Assembly (NCBI GenBank): GCA_030682655.1
Contig: JAUXNU010000092.1
Span: forward strand, 1-58,412
Length of the DNA stretch: 58,412 nt
From: Actinomycetota bacterium
Lineage (GTDB): Bacteria; Actinomycetota; Coriobacteriia; Anaerosomatales; JAUXNU01
Direction: 5' to 3'
Positions within the stretch are counted from its first letter, which is position 1, and each line of letters opens with the position of its first letter. Below are positions 37,165-44,638 of this stretch, one piece after another. Under the pieces are notes generated by a model. That model was not told the DNA's origin. It ran no database searches and saw only the letters and a program-made list of their open reading frames with translations. Made by a program: the position numbers and the translations under genes.

Positions 37165-38139
37165 TTACGTCTCGAGCAGCCCGTCCACGCTACCCCCCGC
37201 GGCTTCGGCCGCGCCCCGTATCTGCTCGAGAACCTCGCCTGCGCCCATGTCGATCATCCGGTCGACCATGGCCAGTCCCAACGTCTCGGGCTCTGCCGGA
37301 GAGCCCTCCAGGTAGTGGCGGAGGATCGTCTTGCCATCCACCGAACCCACGAAAGCGTCCATCACGAGCTTGTCGCCCTCGATGCGCGCGTACGCGCCGA
37401 TCGGGACCTGGCAACCACCCTCGAGCTTGCGCATGACCACCCGCTCGGCGGTCACGCAGATCTGCGTCTCGGTGTGCGTGAGCTTCTCGCACACGTCGCG
37501 CATGAAGTCGTCGTCGGTGCGTATTTCGACGCCGATGGCGCCTTGGCCTACCGCCGAGACCATCTGGTCAGACTCGATGTAGTGCGTGATGCGATCGGCC
37601 CAGCCCATGCGGGTGATGCCAGCGCTCGCAAGAATGACCGCGTCGACCTCGCCGTTCTCGGCCTTGCGCATGCGAGTGTCGAGGTTGCCGCGCACGTCCA
37701 CGATCTCGAGGTCCGGCCGCAGCGCAACCGCCTGGCTGCGGCGGCGCAGACTCGATGTGCCGAGCCGCGCGCCACGGGGCAGCGTTTCGAGGTTGTAGCC
37801 GGCGCCGCTCACCATGACGTCACGCGGGTCGACGCGCTCCGGTGTCGCCGCGATCTCCAGTCCCTCGGGAAGCTCGGTCGGCACGTCCTTCATCGAGTGC
37901 ACGCACAGGTCCACTGTGCCCGCTGTCAGCTCGACTTCAAGCTCCTTGGTGAAGAGACCCTTGCCGCCGACTTTGGCCAGCGGCACGTCGAGGATCTTAT
38001 CGCCGGTCGTCTTGATGATCATCAGTTCCACAGGAAGGCCGGTGATCTCTTCCACGCGGCCCTTGATGTAGTTGCTCTGCCACAGCGCGAGCTTACTGCC
38101 CCGCGTGCCGATGACGAGTCTTTCGCGACTAGCAGCCAA
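37165..38139 (-). CDS. hemC: Porphobilinogen deaminase (hydroxymethylbilane synthase)
   Basis: About 324 residues. It joins four porphobilinogens into hydroxymethylbilane. VIGTRGSKLALWQSNYIKG opens the protein, SMKDVPTELPEGLEI and LGTSSLRRRSQAVALRPDL bind substrate, and the Cys in RKLEGGCQVPIGAYA anchors the dipyrromethane cofactor. I place the start at the TTG at 38139, seven bases after GGGAG, inside the last codons of hemA, so the genes overlap by 11 bases. No ATG fits before the conserved region. Confidence 0.96.
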   Translation of the reverse strand: MAASRERLVIGTRGSKLALWQSNYIKGRVEEITGLPVELMIIKTTGDKILDVPLAKVGGKGLFTKELEVELTAGTVDLCVHSMKDVPTELPEGLEIAATPERVDPRDVMVSGAGYNLETLPRGARLGTSSLRRRSQAVALRPDLEIVDVRGNLDTRMRKAENGEVDAVILASAGITRMGWADRITHYIESDQMVSAVGQGAIGVEIRTDDDFMRDVCEKLTHTETQICVTAERVVMRKLEGGCQVPIGAYARIEGDKLVMDAFVGSVDGKTILRHYLEGSPAEPETLGLAMVDRMIDMGAGEVLEQIRGAAEAAGGSVDGLLET

Positions 38140-39508
38140 GCTGGTCTCCCATCTCCTTCTGCTCCTTCTCCGACGCCGAAGTGCGCTCCATCTTGCCAAG
38201 GAGCGTCTTCAGTAGGTTCGGATGCGGGCTTCTGCCCTCGGGGTTCTGGTCCAGCCCATAGAGGTAGCGCGCCGCCTCGACGTAGGCGATGCCGTAGCGC
38301 TCGCCCGCGATCTGCTTGAGGCGGTTCGTGGGCCCGTGCATCATCTTGTTCACGATTGCCGAGGACATCGCTTCGACCGCAGCGATCTCCTTCTCCGAGA
38401 GACCGCCGAGACGCTTGAGTGCGCGCGCGAGCTCCTCCTGACGGATGGCCTCGGCCTTCGCGCGCATCGCGGCCACCGTCGGCACGACCTCCATCGATTC
38501 GAGCCAGCCTTCGAAGACCCCCATCTCCTCGGTGATGATCACGTCGGCGCGCTCGGCCTCGCGCATTCGTTCGTCGAGGTTCGATTCGACGACTCCGCTG
38601 AGGTCGTCGATGTCGTAGAGGTAAACGTCGTCGATCTCGGCCACGGCCGGGTCGATGTCACGCGGAACGGCGATATCGATGAAGAACAGTGGTCGACCAC
38701 GGCGGTGACGCCGCGCCTCGGCGACGGGACCCTTCGTGATGATGTACTCGGTCGCGGCGGTCGACGAGATGACGATGTCGGCCTCGACCATGCGCTCGAA
38801 GATGGCCTCGTAGTGGATCGGCTCCCCGTCGAAGCGTCCCGCGAGCTCGACCGCGCGCTCGTAGGTGCGGTTGGCCACGAGCACCTTTCTGACACCGTTG
38901 CTGAGCAGGTGCTTGGCGGTCAGCTCGCTCATCTTGCCGGCGCCCACCACGAGGATCGTGCGGCCCGCGAGCTCGTCGAAGACCTTCTTGGCCAGCTCGA
39001 CGGCCGCGTAGCTTATCGATACCGCCGATTCGCCAATCGCGGTCTCGTTGCGCACGCGCTTGCCCACCTCGAAGCTCTGGCGGAACAGCTTGTTGAAGAT
39101 GCGCCCGCACGCGTTGTGAGTGAACGCGTGGTCGTAGGCTTCCTTCACCTGGCCAAGAATCTGTGCTTCTCCGATGATCATCGAGTCGAGTGAAGCGACA
39201 ACCCGGAACAGGTGACGCACGACGGCTTCACCCTCAGAGATGTATAGGTAGCGCACGAGGTCGTGACGGTCGAGATCGTGGTAGTCCGCCATGAAGTCGA
39301 TGACGGCTCCGGGGCCGTCGGAATCGGCGGCAGTGACTGCGTAGATCTCGGTGCGATTGCAGGTAGAGAGGACGACCGCTTCGATGACGTCGGGTGAAGC
39401 GGTGAGTATCGCGAGCGCTTCTTCCTGGCGATTGGCCGGGAAGGTGAGCTTCTCGCGAATCTCGACCGGTGCGGTCTTGTGACTCAAACCGATAAGCGTC
39501 AGATGCAT
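38129..39508 (-). CDS. hemA: Glutamyl-tRNA reductase
   Basis: 459 residues, slightly longer than usual, with a charged tail. It reduces Glu-tRNA to glutamate-1-semialdehyde with NADPH, the first and commonly the controlled step of C5 tetrapyrrole synthesis. IGLSHKTAPVEIREKL starts the protein; Cys50 in LSTCNRTEIY is the catalytic thiol; GEAQILGQVKEAY and VVGAGKMSELTAKHL (NADPH site) follow. It leads the hemA-hemC-cobA/hemD-ahbC run and is preceded by an unusual structured leader at 39548-39649. Confidence 0.97.
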   Translation of the reverse strand: MHLTLIGLSHKTAPVEIREKLTFPANRQEEALAILTASPDVIEAVVLSTCNRTEIYAVTAADSDGPGAVIDFMADYHDLDRHDLVRYLYISEGEAVVRHLFRVVASLDSMIIGEAQILGQVKEAYDHAFTHNACGRIFNKLFRQSFEVGKRVRNETAIGESAVSISYAAVELAKKVFDELAGRTILVVGAGKMSELTAKHLLSNGVRKVLVANRTYERAVELAGRFDGEPIHYEAIFERMVEADIVISSTAATEYIITKGPVAEARRHRRGRPLFFIDIAVPRDIDPAVAEIDDVYLYDIDDLSGVVESNLDERMREAERADVIITEEMGVFEGWLESMEVVPTVAAMRAKAEAIRQEELARALKRLGGLSEKEIAAVEAMSSAIVNKMMHGPTNRLKQIAGERYGIAYVEAARYLYGLDQNPEGRSPHPNLLKTLLGKMERTSASEKEQKEMGDQLGC

Positions 39509-39547
39509 GCGGTCCTGTATCGCCTCACCACTGTGTAGACATAGGTA

Positions 39548-39649
39548 CGCCCTCGCCGGAGCGGTGCGTGGTGTTCAGGCAAGCAGGCCCGGCGAGGGCG
39601 GAGTAGGATCACGCAAAACACGCACCTCTGCTAAATGCCTGAACAGCAG
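39548..39649 (-). ncRNA. Candidate structured RNA leader of hemA (interleaved helices)
   Basis: Read on the minus strand, CTGCT/AGCAG (39649-39645 and 39632-39628) closes a 12-base loop holding GTTCAGGCA. Downstream a 12-bp perfect stem (39600-39589 with 39559-39548) closes a 29-base loop holding the exact complement TGCCTGAAC (39581-39573). The two loops could form a nine-pair kissing contact. GGTGCGTG (39626-39619) and CACGCACC (39570-39563) offer a competing pairing. The structure ends about 40 bases before the hemA ATG. It fits no riboswitch class I know. Function is inferred from position. Confidence 0.5.
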
Positions 39650-39918
39650 GAATTCTACCATTCCAAGGGGGTTCTCAGCAACGCGTGGGCCAGGTTGGGA
39701 AAGCTGCCGACACGCTCCTTGTGGCGGAACAAGTCACCATCCATCTGACACGGGCGCGAGGCGCGCTGCGTGTGCGTCTTTGCGTCGCAGAGACATGTCA
39801 TCGCGTCGTCACCGACATGCGGCCGGTGTTCCCGCGCGCCCATCTCGGCGAAGTCCTCGATAGTCAGCGTGGCTGCTTCGCCGGAAGGACAAACGTCTCC
39901 AATCAGTCAGGCATGCCG
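39650..39918. other. Region upstream of the hemA leader without a recognised gene
   Basis: With the leader, 410 bases separate hemA from the lipoprotein stop. Short open frames exist on both strands but none shows a family motif or a convincing ribosome site. The promoter of the hem operon should lie here; I see no clear sigma-70 pair. Confidence 0.5.
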
Positions 39919-40671
39919 CTAGTGCACGCCATCCGATGACGCCTCAATCGCGCTCTCCGGCACTTCGATCGTCACATCAGTGCCGAAGTCGGAGAACTCG
40001 TAGACCCAAACCGCCGGATTCTCGTCAGCCATGGTGAACTGTAGTCTGTGGATGAGGGAATCCCTCGTGCCAATCCAGACGTTGACGACAACCCATCGTC
40101 CTGGGGCGTCTGAACGGTCGCCAGCTACCACTATTGCGCGATAGTCGCCTTCGGGTATATCCAACTGCAACTGACGACACTCCACCCCACCCGTTGTTTC
40201 CAGTCCGTGATCTGCGACGCCGGTGCGGTCCTTCAACAAGGCAATGTATGCTTGGGGCGAGTACAGTTGAAGCGCCGCAAGTTCCTGGGTTCCGATCGTG
40301 CCAAAATGCACCCACGTGGAGCCATCACTCAACTGTGCATACGCCTCTTCGTCAACCACGCGCAAGCGGGACGTCTCGCCGCGTTCGGCGGCAATGAATC
40401 GCTCGAGGCCAATCTCGAAGTCGGAGCCCCGCATAGTGCCTCGCGCCTGCCCACTGTCATATGCGGAGTGCTTCTCGAGCAGGAATTCCATCCCCGAAGT
40501 ATCGAGCATATTCTCGACCGCAGTCGCTAGGAGCGCATCCGGTGCGTGAGAGGTCTCGATGCTTCTCGGACCGCAGGCGACGAGTATGCATGCAAGCATG
40601 CAGAACTGGAGCGTGACGGCGATGGTCAGGAGCGACCCATGCCGAGGATTGACTCCTTCGCGGACTAACAT
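39919..40671 (-). CDS. Lipoprotein of unknown function, possible immunity protein
   Basis: About 250 residues. The signal peptide ends in a lipobox, CILVACGP, so the protein should be lipid-anchored. The mature part contains DGSTWVHFGTIGTQELAAL and late FSDFGTDVTIEVPE, resembling bacterial LppX/LprG/LolA-like folds, though I cannot name a family firmly. The start at 40671 has AAGG six bases upstream. It lies 66 bases downstream of an orphan RHS toxin tip on the same strand, the usual place for an immunity gene. That role is inference. Confidence 0.6.
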   Translation of the reverse strand: MLVREGVNPRHGSLLTIAVTLQFCMLACILVACGPRSIETSHAPDALLATAVENMLDTSGMEFLLEKHSAYDSGQARGTMRGSDFEIGLERFIAAERGETSRLRVVDEEAYAQLSDGSTWVHFGTIGTQELAALQLYSPQAYIALLKDRTGVADHGLETTGGVECRQLQLDIPEGDYRAIVVAGDRSDAPGRWVVVNVWIGTRDSLIHRLQFTMADENPAVWVYEFSDFGTDVTIEVPESAIEASSDGVH

Positions 40672-40737
40672 TGGCACCTTCTCTCTCGGTCCGTGTACAC
40701 ACTCCCGGAGGCCGACCGACGGGGGATTGAACCGCAT

Positions 40738-41410
40738 CTATCGTGCTCGGGACTCGCCCACCCTGTCTGCGAACTTGTTTAGATAGCCCACCGTGTTGTT
40801 CTTTGCCCTTTCGACCCGTCTAGCGATGTTGTACGGCGGATCGGGATCGTCGAAGCGACCATCCCTGAGAACGAATCCATACCATCCGTGAACAAGCGGC
40901 TCAACATTCCCGTGCGCGTAGGCATCCTGAACCGCGTGGACGCCAAGCCCAAGTTCAAAGAGTCCCTGACGCCTACTGTACGTGCGCATGTCGTTCCTAT
41001 TCCACAGCTCGACGGCAAGATCCCTTTGTCTGACGGCATAGCCGCGCCTTGAGTCCACGCGATCAAGCTCGAAGACCGTGCTCTCGAAGGTATATGCCTT
41101 CTCCCAGAAGTAGCGCAGGTCCGTGTTGAAATGATGCGGGCAGTAGAACGGTCCCATTCCCATGGGGCGGATGTTGGATCTCCAGTAGCTCCCATCAGCA
41201 ATCAGGTCCGCCCGACGCGCGTTCCATTGGAACTTGTTCTCCACAATATCCAATGTCCACGGACGGTGCTCATCACGACGCCCCCAGAGCCCCGAATCGT
41301 CCGTCTTCTCAACGGGCGCACCCGCACAGTACTGGTACGCGCTCTCTTCGCCATCGGCGCGAACCGGGTCCTTGGAGACACAGTCGATTCCACTTGCACC
41401 ATCCTTCCGC
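40738..41410 (-). pseudogene. Orphan RHS C-terminal toxin tip (Het-C/phospholipase C-like domain)
   Basis: The sequence begins with the end of an RHS core, KDPVRADGEESAYQYCAGAP then VEKTDDSGLWG (normally DPxGLxG), and continues as a unique domain of about 195 residues ending at 40738. That domain has GVHAVQDAYAHGNV, the HxxxDxxxH pattern of Het-C and zinc phospholipase C-like helices, plus an earlier HHFNTD. The RHS body and any start codon are missing: the frame runs on into the antitoxin gene region on the other strand without RHS sequence. It looks like a displaced cassette, possibly silent. Confidence 0.65.
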
Positions 41411-41421
41411 CGAGTTATACT
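41394..41421 (+). promoter_or_regulatory. Promoter of the MazEF-like operon, apparently leaderless
   Basis: TTGCAC (41394-41399) and TATACT (41416-41421) are 16 bases apart. The ATG of the antitoxin begins seven bases after the -10, exactly where transcription should start, and no ribosome site precedes it. The antitoxin message is therefore probably leaderless. Confidence 0.7.
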
Positions 41422-41427
41422 TTCGGT

Positions 41428-41664
41428 ATGAAGACGGCGATCTCGATACCCGACGACGTGTTCTCGGACGCGGAAGAGCTTGCGCGGGAGCTCAATCAGT
41501 CCCGCAGCCAGCTCTACAGCCGCGCCGTTCGCGAGTATGTCGCTCGCCACTCCGCCGACAGCGTCACAGCGGCGCTCGACAGCATCTGCGCGGAAGAACC
41601 GAACCCCAACAACGACTTCATCAAAGCCGCGGCCAAGTGCACGCTTGAGCGGTCTGATTGGTGA
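41428..41664 (+). CDS. Ribbon-helix-helix antitoxin (MazE-type)
   Basis: 78 residues. MKTAISIPDDVFSDAEELAR and QSRSQLYSRAVREYVARH form the ribbon-helix-helix DNA-binding fold of CopG-like antitoxins paired with MazF toxins in actinobacteria and others. The acidic, flexible tail should wrap the toxin. It overlaps the toxin gene by four bases (GTGA), so antitoxin and toxin are coupled, and the pair likely represses its own promoter. Confidence 0.9.
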   Translation: MKTAISIPDDVFSDAEELARELNQSRSQLYSRAVREYVARHSADSVTAALDSICAEEPNPNNDFIKAAAKCTLERSDW

Positions 41665-42002
41665 TATCTCAGGGGGAGATATGGTGGGCGGACCTGGGTG
41701 AACCAATCGGATCAGCACCTGGATTCCGACGTCCCGTAGTCATTGTGCAAAGCGACTCGTTCAATCGCAGTCGCATCTCAACGGTCGTGTGCGTGCCACT
41801 CACCAGCAACATGCGTTGGGCCGAAGCTCCCGGCAACGTGCAGCTCGACTCGGCTGCGACGGGGCTTCCCAAAGACTCTGTGGCCAACGTCTCGCAGATC
41901 GTCTCGCTTGACCGAGCGATCCTCACCGAGCGTGCAGGTCACTTGCCGCAGGGCAAGCTGGAACTCGTGCTGTACGGGATCGACGTCGTCCTCGGCCGCT
42001 AG
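41661..42002 (+). CDS. mazF: MazF/PemK-family endoribonuclease toxin
   Basis: 113 residues. GEIWWADLGEPIGSAPGFRR and PVVIVQSDSFNRS, followed by VVCVPLTSNM and NVSQIVSLDRAIL, are typical of MazF/PemK toxins, which cut RNA at short motifs to stop growth. The GTG at 41661 overlaps the antitoxin stop; a TTG three bases earlier is possible. Its stop overlaps the stop of the convergent SDR gene. The coding region looks intact. Confidence 0.93.
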   Translation: MISQGEIWWADLGEPIGSAPGFRRPVVIVQSDSFNRSRISTVVCVPLTSNMRWAEAPGNVQLDSAATGLPKDSVANVSQIVSLDRAILTERAGHLPQGKLELVLYGIDVVLGR

Positions 42003-42814
42003 CCTTTGCGGGCTTTGCGCACATCCCCGTCGACGATCGAGAAGAAGATCTCGGGCCACACACCCTTGAGCCTGAAGTAGAAGCGGCTCAGAGCGTCCGG
42101 GATGATGTAGTACTTGTCTTTGTCCACCCCGCGAAGAATCGCCTCGGCGACCTTCTCGGGCGGGATCGCCTTGATGTTGCCGGCGATGACGTCGGTCTCC
42201 ACCGGCCGCATGGTCTTCTCGGCCGCAAGCGCCGGCGTGTCGGTATCGGGCGGGCAGACGACGTGCACGCTTACGCCCTCGGGCTTCATCTCGAACCGCA
42301 GCGCCTCGGTGAATCCCATCACCGCGTACTTGGCAGCCGAGTACCCCGTGTACCCGTATATGCCAAGGAAACCCGCGATGCTCGATACGTTCACGATGTG
42401 CCCGCTGCCGCGCGCGATCATGTACGGAACGGCTGCTCGGCACGGATAGACCACGCTCAGGAAGCCGTTCTCGAGGTTCTCCGTGATGCGGGTAAGGGGC
42501 ATCTTCGCGAACTCGCCGGGAAGGATCACTCCCGCGCTATTCACAAGGACGTCGGGCACGAGACCCTCGTCTGTGAAGCGCTCGATCGCCGCGCGCGCCT
42601 GGTCGAACACCGAAAGGTCGGCTCGCGCGGTGAGCACACGCTGCTCGGGACTGCGGCGGGCAGCCTCGATCTCCTTGCGTGCGCTTGCGAGCTTCTCGGG
42701 GTTGCGTCCCACGATCGCGACGTCGCAGCCGCGCGCGGCGTAGGCCTTGGCGGTCGCAAGCCCGATCCCGCTCGACCCGCCCGTGACGATGACATTGTTG
42801 ATGTCCTCGGCCAT
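41999..42814 (-). CDS. Classical short-chain dehydrogenase/reductase
   Basis: About 271 residues. VIVTGGSSGIGLATAKAYAA is the nucleotide motif and YSAAKYAVMGFTEALR holds the catalytic Tyr and Lys; NVSSIAG has the Ser. The arrangement resembles 3-ketodihydrosphingosine reductase-like SDRs, which reduce long-chain or sphingoid ketones, but that identity is uncertain. The ATG at 42814 begins one base after the SirC-like stop and has GAAGG upstream, so the two are probably cotranslated. A direct role in heme or cytochrome synthesis is not evident. Confidence 0.85.
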   Translation of the reverse strand: MAEDINNVIVTGGSSGIGLATAKAYAARGCDVAIVGRNPEKLASARKEIEAARRSPEQRVLTARADLSVFDQARAAIERFTDEGLVPDVLVNSAGVILPGEFAKMPLTRITENLENGFLSVVYPCRAAVPYMIARGSGHIVNVSSIAGFLGIYGYTGYSAAKYAVMGFTEALRFEMKPEGVSVHVVCPPDTDTPALAAEKTMRPVETDVIAGNIKAIPPEKVAEAILRGVDKDKYYIIPDALSRFYFRLKGVWPEIFFSIVDGDVRKARKG

Positions 42815-42815
42815 C

Positions 42816-43490
42816 TCAGCCCTTCTGGTGGGGTGCGGACTCGCCAAGGGCGAACTCGCGGAAGACATCCTCGGCGCTCGGCGCTGCACCGCTGGCGACG
42901 CGGTCGAACAAGTCAGAGTCGGCCATGGCCTCGAAGATCGGCTTGCGATCCTCTTCGTCACCGGGGATGCGCGCCATCACGAGCGAGCGGACCTCGGCGA
43001 GCAGCGTCACGTAGGCGCCCCACTCATCGCCGAACTCGCTCTCAAGGCGCTTGCGAAGTCGCTTGGCCACAGTCGGTGCGGCCCCCGCGGTGGAGATCGC
43101 AATCTGCAGCGGGCCGCGCTGCACGATAGATGGCACGATGAAGTTGCACAGCTCCGGCACGTCTACCACGTTCACGAGGCAGCCCATTCCCTCGGCCTCC
43201 TGATAAACAGCGCGGTTGACCTCGGTATCGTCGGTCGCACAGATCACGATGAAGGCACCGGCCAGGTCGCCGCGGATGTAGCCACGTTCCTCGTGCTCGA
43301 TGCGCCCTTCGGCAACGAGCGCGTCGATCCCCGGCGTCGCGAGCGGGGCGATGACGACAACGTCCGCGCCATAGCGCAGCAGCGTCTCGATCTTGCGCCC
43401 GGCCACGGTTCCACCACCCACCACGACCGCGAGGCGGTTGTGAAGGTCAAGGAAGACCGGGTAATAGGGGCTCGTGTACTCCTCGGCCAC
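42816..43490 (-). CDS. Precorrin-2 dehydrogenase, possibly also ferrochelatase (SirC/Met8-like)
   Basis: About 224 residues. YPVFLDLHNRLAVVVGGGTV begins a Rossmann domain that binds NAD; VICATDDTEVNRAVY and NFIVPSIVQRGPLQIAISTA match CysG N-terminal, Met8p and SirC proteins. It would oxidise precorrin-2 to sirohydrochlorin and may insert iron; VNVVDVPELCNF keeps an Asp in the region used by Met8p, but chelatase activity is not certain. The GTG at 43490 has AGGGGG eight bases upstream, 11 bases after the HemX-like stop. Confidence 0.9.
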   Translation of the reverse strand: MAEEYTSPYYPVFLDLHNRLAVVVGGGTVAGRKIETLLRYGADVVVIAPLATPGIDALVAEGRIEHEERGYIRGDLAGAFIVICATDDTEVNRAVYQEAEGMGCLVNVVDVPELCNFIVPSIVQRGPLQIAISTAGAAPTVAKRLRKRLESEFGDEWGAYVTLLAEVRSLVMARIPGDEEDRKPIFEAMADSDLFDRVASGAAPSAEDVFREFALGESAPHQKG

Positions 43491-43501
43491 CTGTCTGCCC
43501 C

Positions 43502-44344
43502 CTAGAGCGCGAAGACGTGGAAGCCGACAGGCAGCATGCGAGCAATGACGGCAAGCACGATCACGAACACGAGGCCGGCGACCGCGATGTAGGACGTCGT
43601 CCGGCGCGACGCGCCGTGGCGGTACAGAAGTACCAGGTAGGCGCAGAAGCACAGCCAAACCACGCCCGACATCATGATGCGCGGGTCTGCCCACCAGCCC
43701 TGCACATCGGTTTCGATGGCACGAATCATGCCGAGGAGCATCCCCGCCGTGTACAGCGGGAACCCGAGCACGATGGGACGGCGGGCAAGCGTCTGCGTCT
43801 TCGCGAGCGACGGCAGGCGGCGGAAGAGCACGGTCGTCTTGTGCTGCTTGAGCTGAGAGTCCTGGATGATGTAGAGCAGCGACGCCGCGCCTCCGATGGC
43901 GAAGCCCGCGTTGGCGAATGTGATAAGCGCCACGTGGATACCGACGCGCCAGCTGTCGAGCAGCGAGAGTTCCTCGGCTGACAGGCCCTTGGGAGTGGCT
44001 CCCGAAAGGAACTGCGCGATTATCAGCAGTCCGACCGCAGCCGGAACCAGGAAGGTGCCGTAGGTCTTGATCTTGATGAGGTGCTCGACCACGAAGTACA
44101 CGAGCAACAGCGCCCAACCAAGCAGAACGATGGTGTTGTACGGGCCGGTTAGCACCGTGCCGCCGGTGACGCGTGAGCGAAGACCGATCGACGCGGTCAG
44201 GGTCAGGAAGCCCGCGCCCGTGAGAAACCGCGCCCACCATGAAAAGGCCGCGCGCTTGGTCACGAACTGGTACGCATAGAGTACGGTCGCGCCGATTAGG
44301 AGCGCGAGCGCGATCCAGCCACTCAGAACCGCTGCCTGTTCCAC
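43502..44344 (-). CDS. HemX/CcsA-like cytochrome biogenesis membrane protein
   Basis: 280 residues, eight hydrophobic segments. YNTIVLLGWALLLVYFVVE and ETDVQGWWADPRIMMSGVVW fit the CcsA/ResC/HemX superfamily; the latter is a reduced form of the tryptophan-rich WWD heme loop and lacks the full WxWD pattern. HemX proteins often neighbour hemA or siroheme genes, as here with the SirC-like gene, and may influence glutamyl-tRNA reductase or bind heme. A full System II CcsA is less likely because ccmF is present. Confidence 0.8.
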   Translation of the reverse strand: MEQAAVLSGWIALALLIGATVLYAYQFVTKRAAFSWWARFLTGAGFLTLTASIGLRSRVTGGTVLTGPYNTIVLLGWALLLVYFVVEHLIKIKTYGTFLVPAAVGLLIIAQFLSGATPKGLSAEELSLLDSWRVGIHVALITFANAGFAIGGAASLLYIIQDSQLKQHKTTVLFRRLPSLAKTQTLARRPIVLGFPLYTAGMLLGMIRAIETDVQGWWADPRIMMSGVVWLCFCAYLVLLYRHGASRRTTSYIAVAGLVFVIVLAVIARMLPVGFHVFAL

Positions 44345-44408
44345 GCGCGCACCTCCTCCGGGGGTAGTTCGACGCCCCTCATCTTATACGAACGACCCCG
44401 CACGCGCG

Positions 44409-44597
44409 CTACTCAGCGGCGCCGCGACGCGCAACAGATTCCTCGAGCACCGCGATCTCCTTCTCGAGGCGCATAGCACGGCGAAGCACCATGCTTACAT
44501 AGCCAATGAGTGCCGCCCACAAGATGCCGTACGCGGCGATCACGTAGGGCGCATCCGCCATTGCCAGCTTGTAGAGCTCTGCATTCGTTGCGTCCAT
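44409..44597 (-). CDS. ccmD: CcmD-like small membrane protein
   Basis: 62 residues: one helix in YVIAAYGILWAALIGYVSMV followed by basic residues and a coiled tail, RAMRLEKEIAVLEESVARR. The shape and place just after ccmC match CcmD, which helps release heme-loaded CcmE from the CcmABC complex. AAGGAGG lies ten bases before the ATG. Confidence 0.82.
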   Translation of the reverse strand: MDATNAELYKLAMADAPYVIAAYGILWAALIGYVSMVLRRAMRLEKEIAVLEESVARRGAAE

Positions 44598-44638
44598 GTC
44601 CGAACCGACCTCCTTCGTGCAAACGGCCTCGCAGGCCG

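Noticed and set aside
39548-39660. hemA leader as a cobalamin riboswitch or T-box
   Set aside because: The conserved B12 box and the AGGGTGG-ACCGCG T-box sequence are not present; only ACCGC-like fragments match.
39685-39939. 84-codon plus-strand open frame upstream of hemA
   Set aside because: No ribosome site or family motif, and it overlaps the lipoprotein 3' end on the other strand.
41411-41718. Upstream extension of the RHS tip frame
   Set aside because: Beyond about 41410 the frame is antisense to the antitoxin and toxin genes and loses RHS resemblance.
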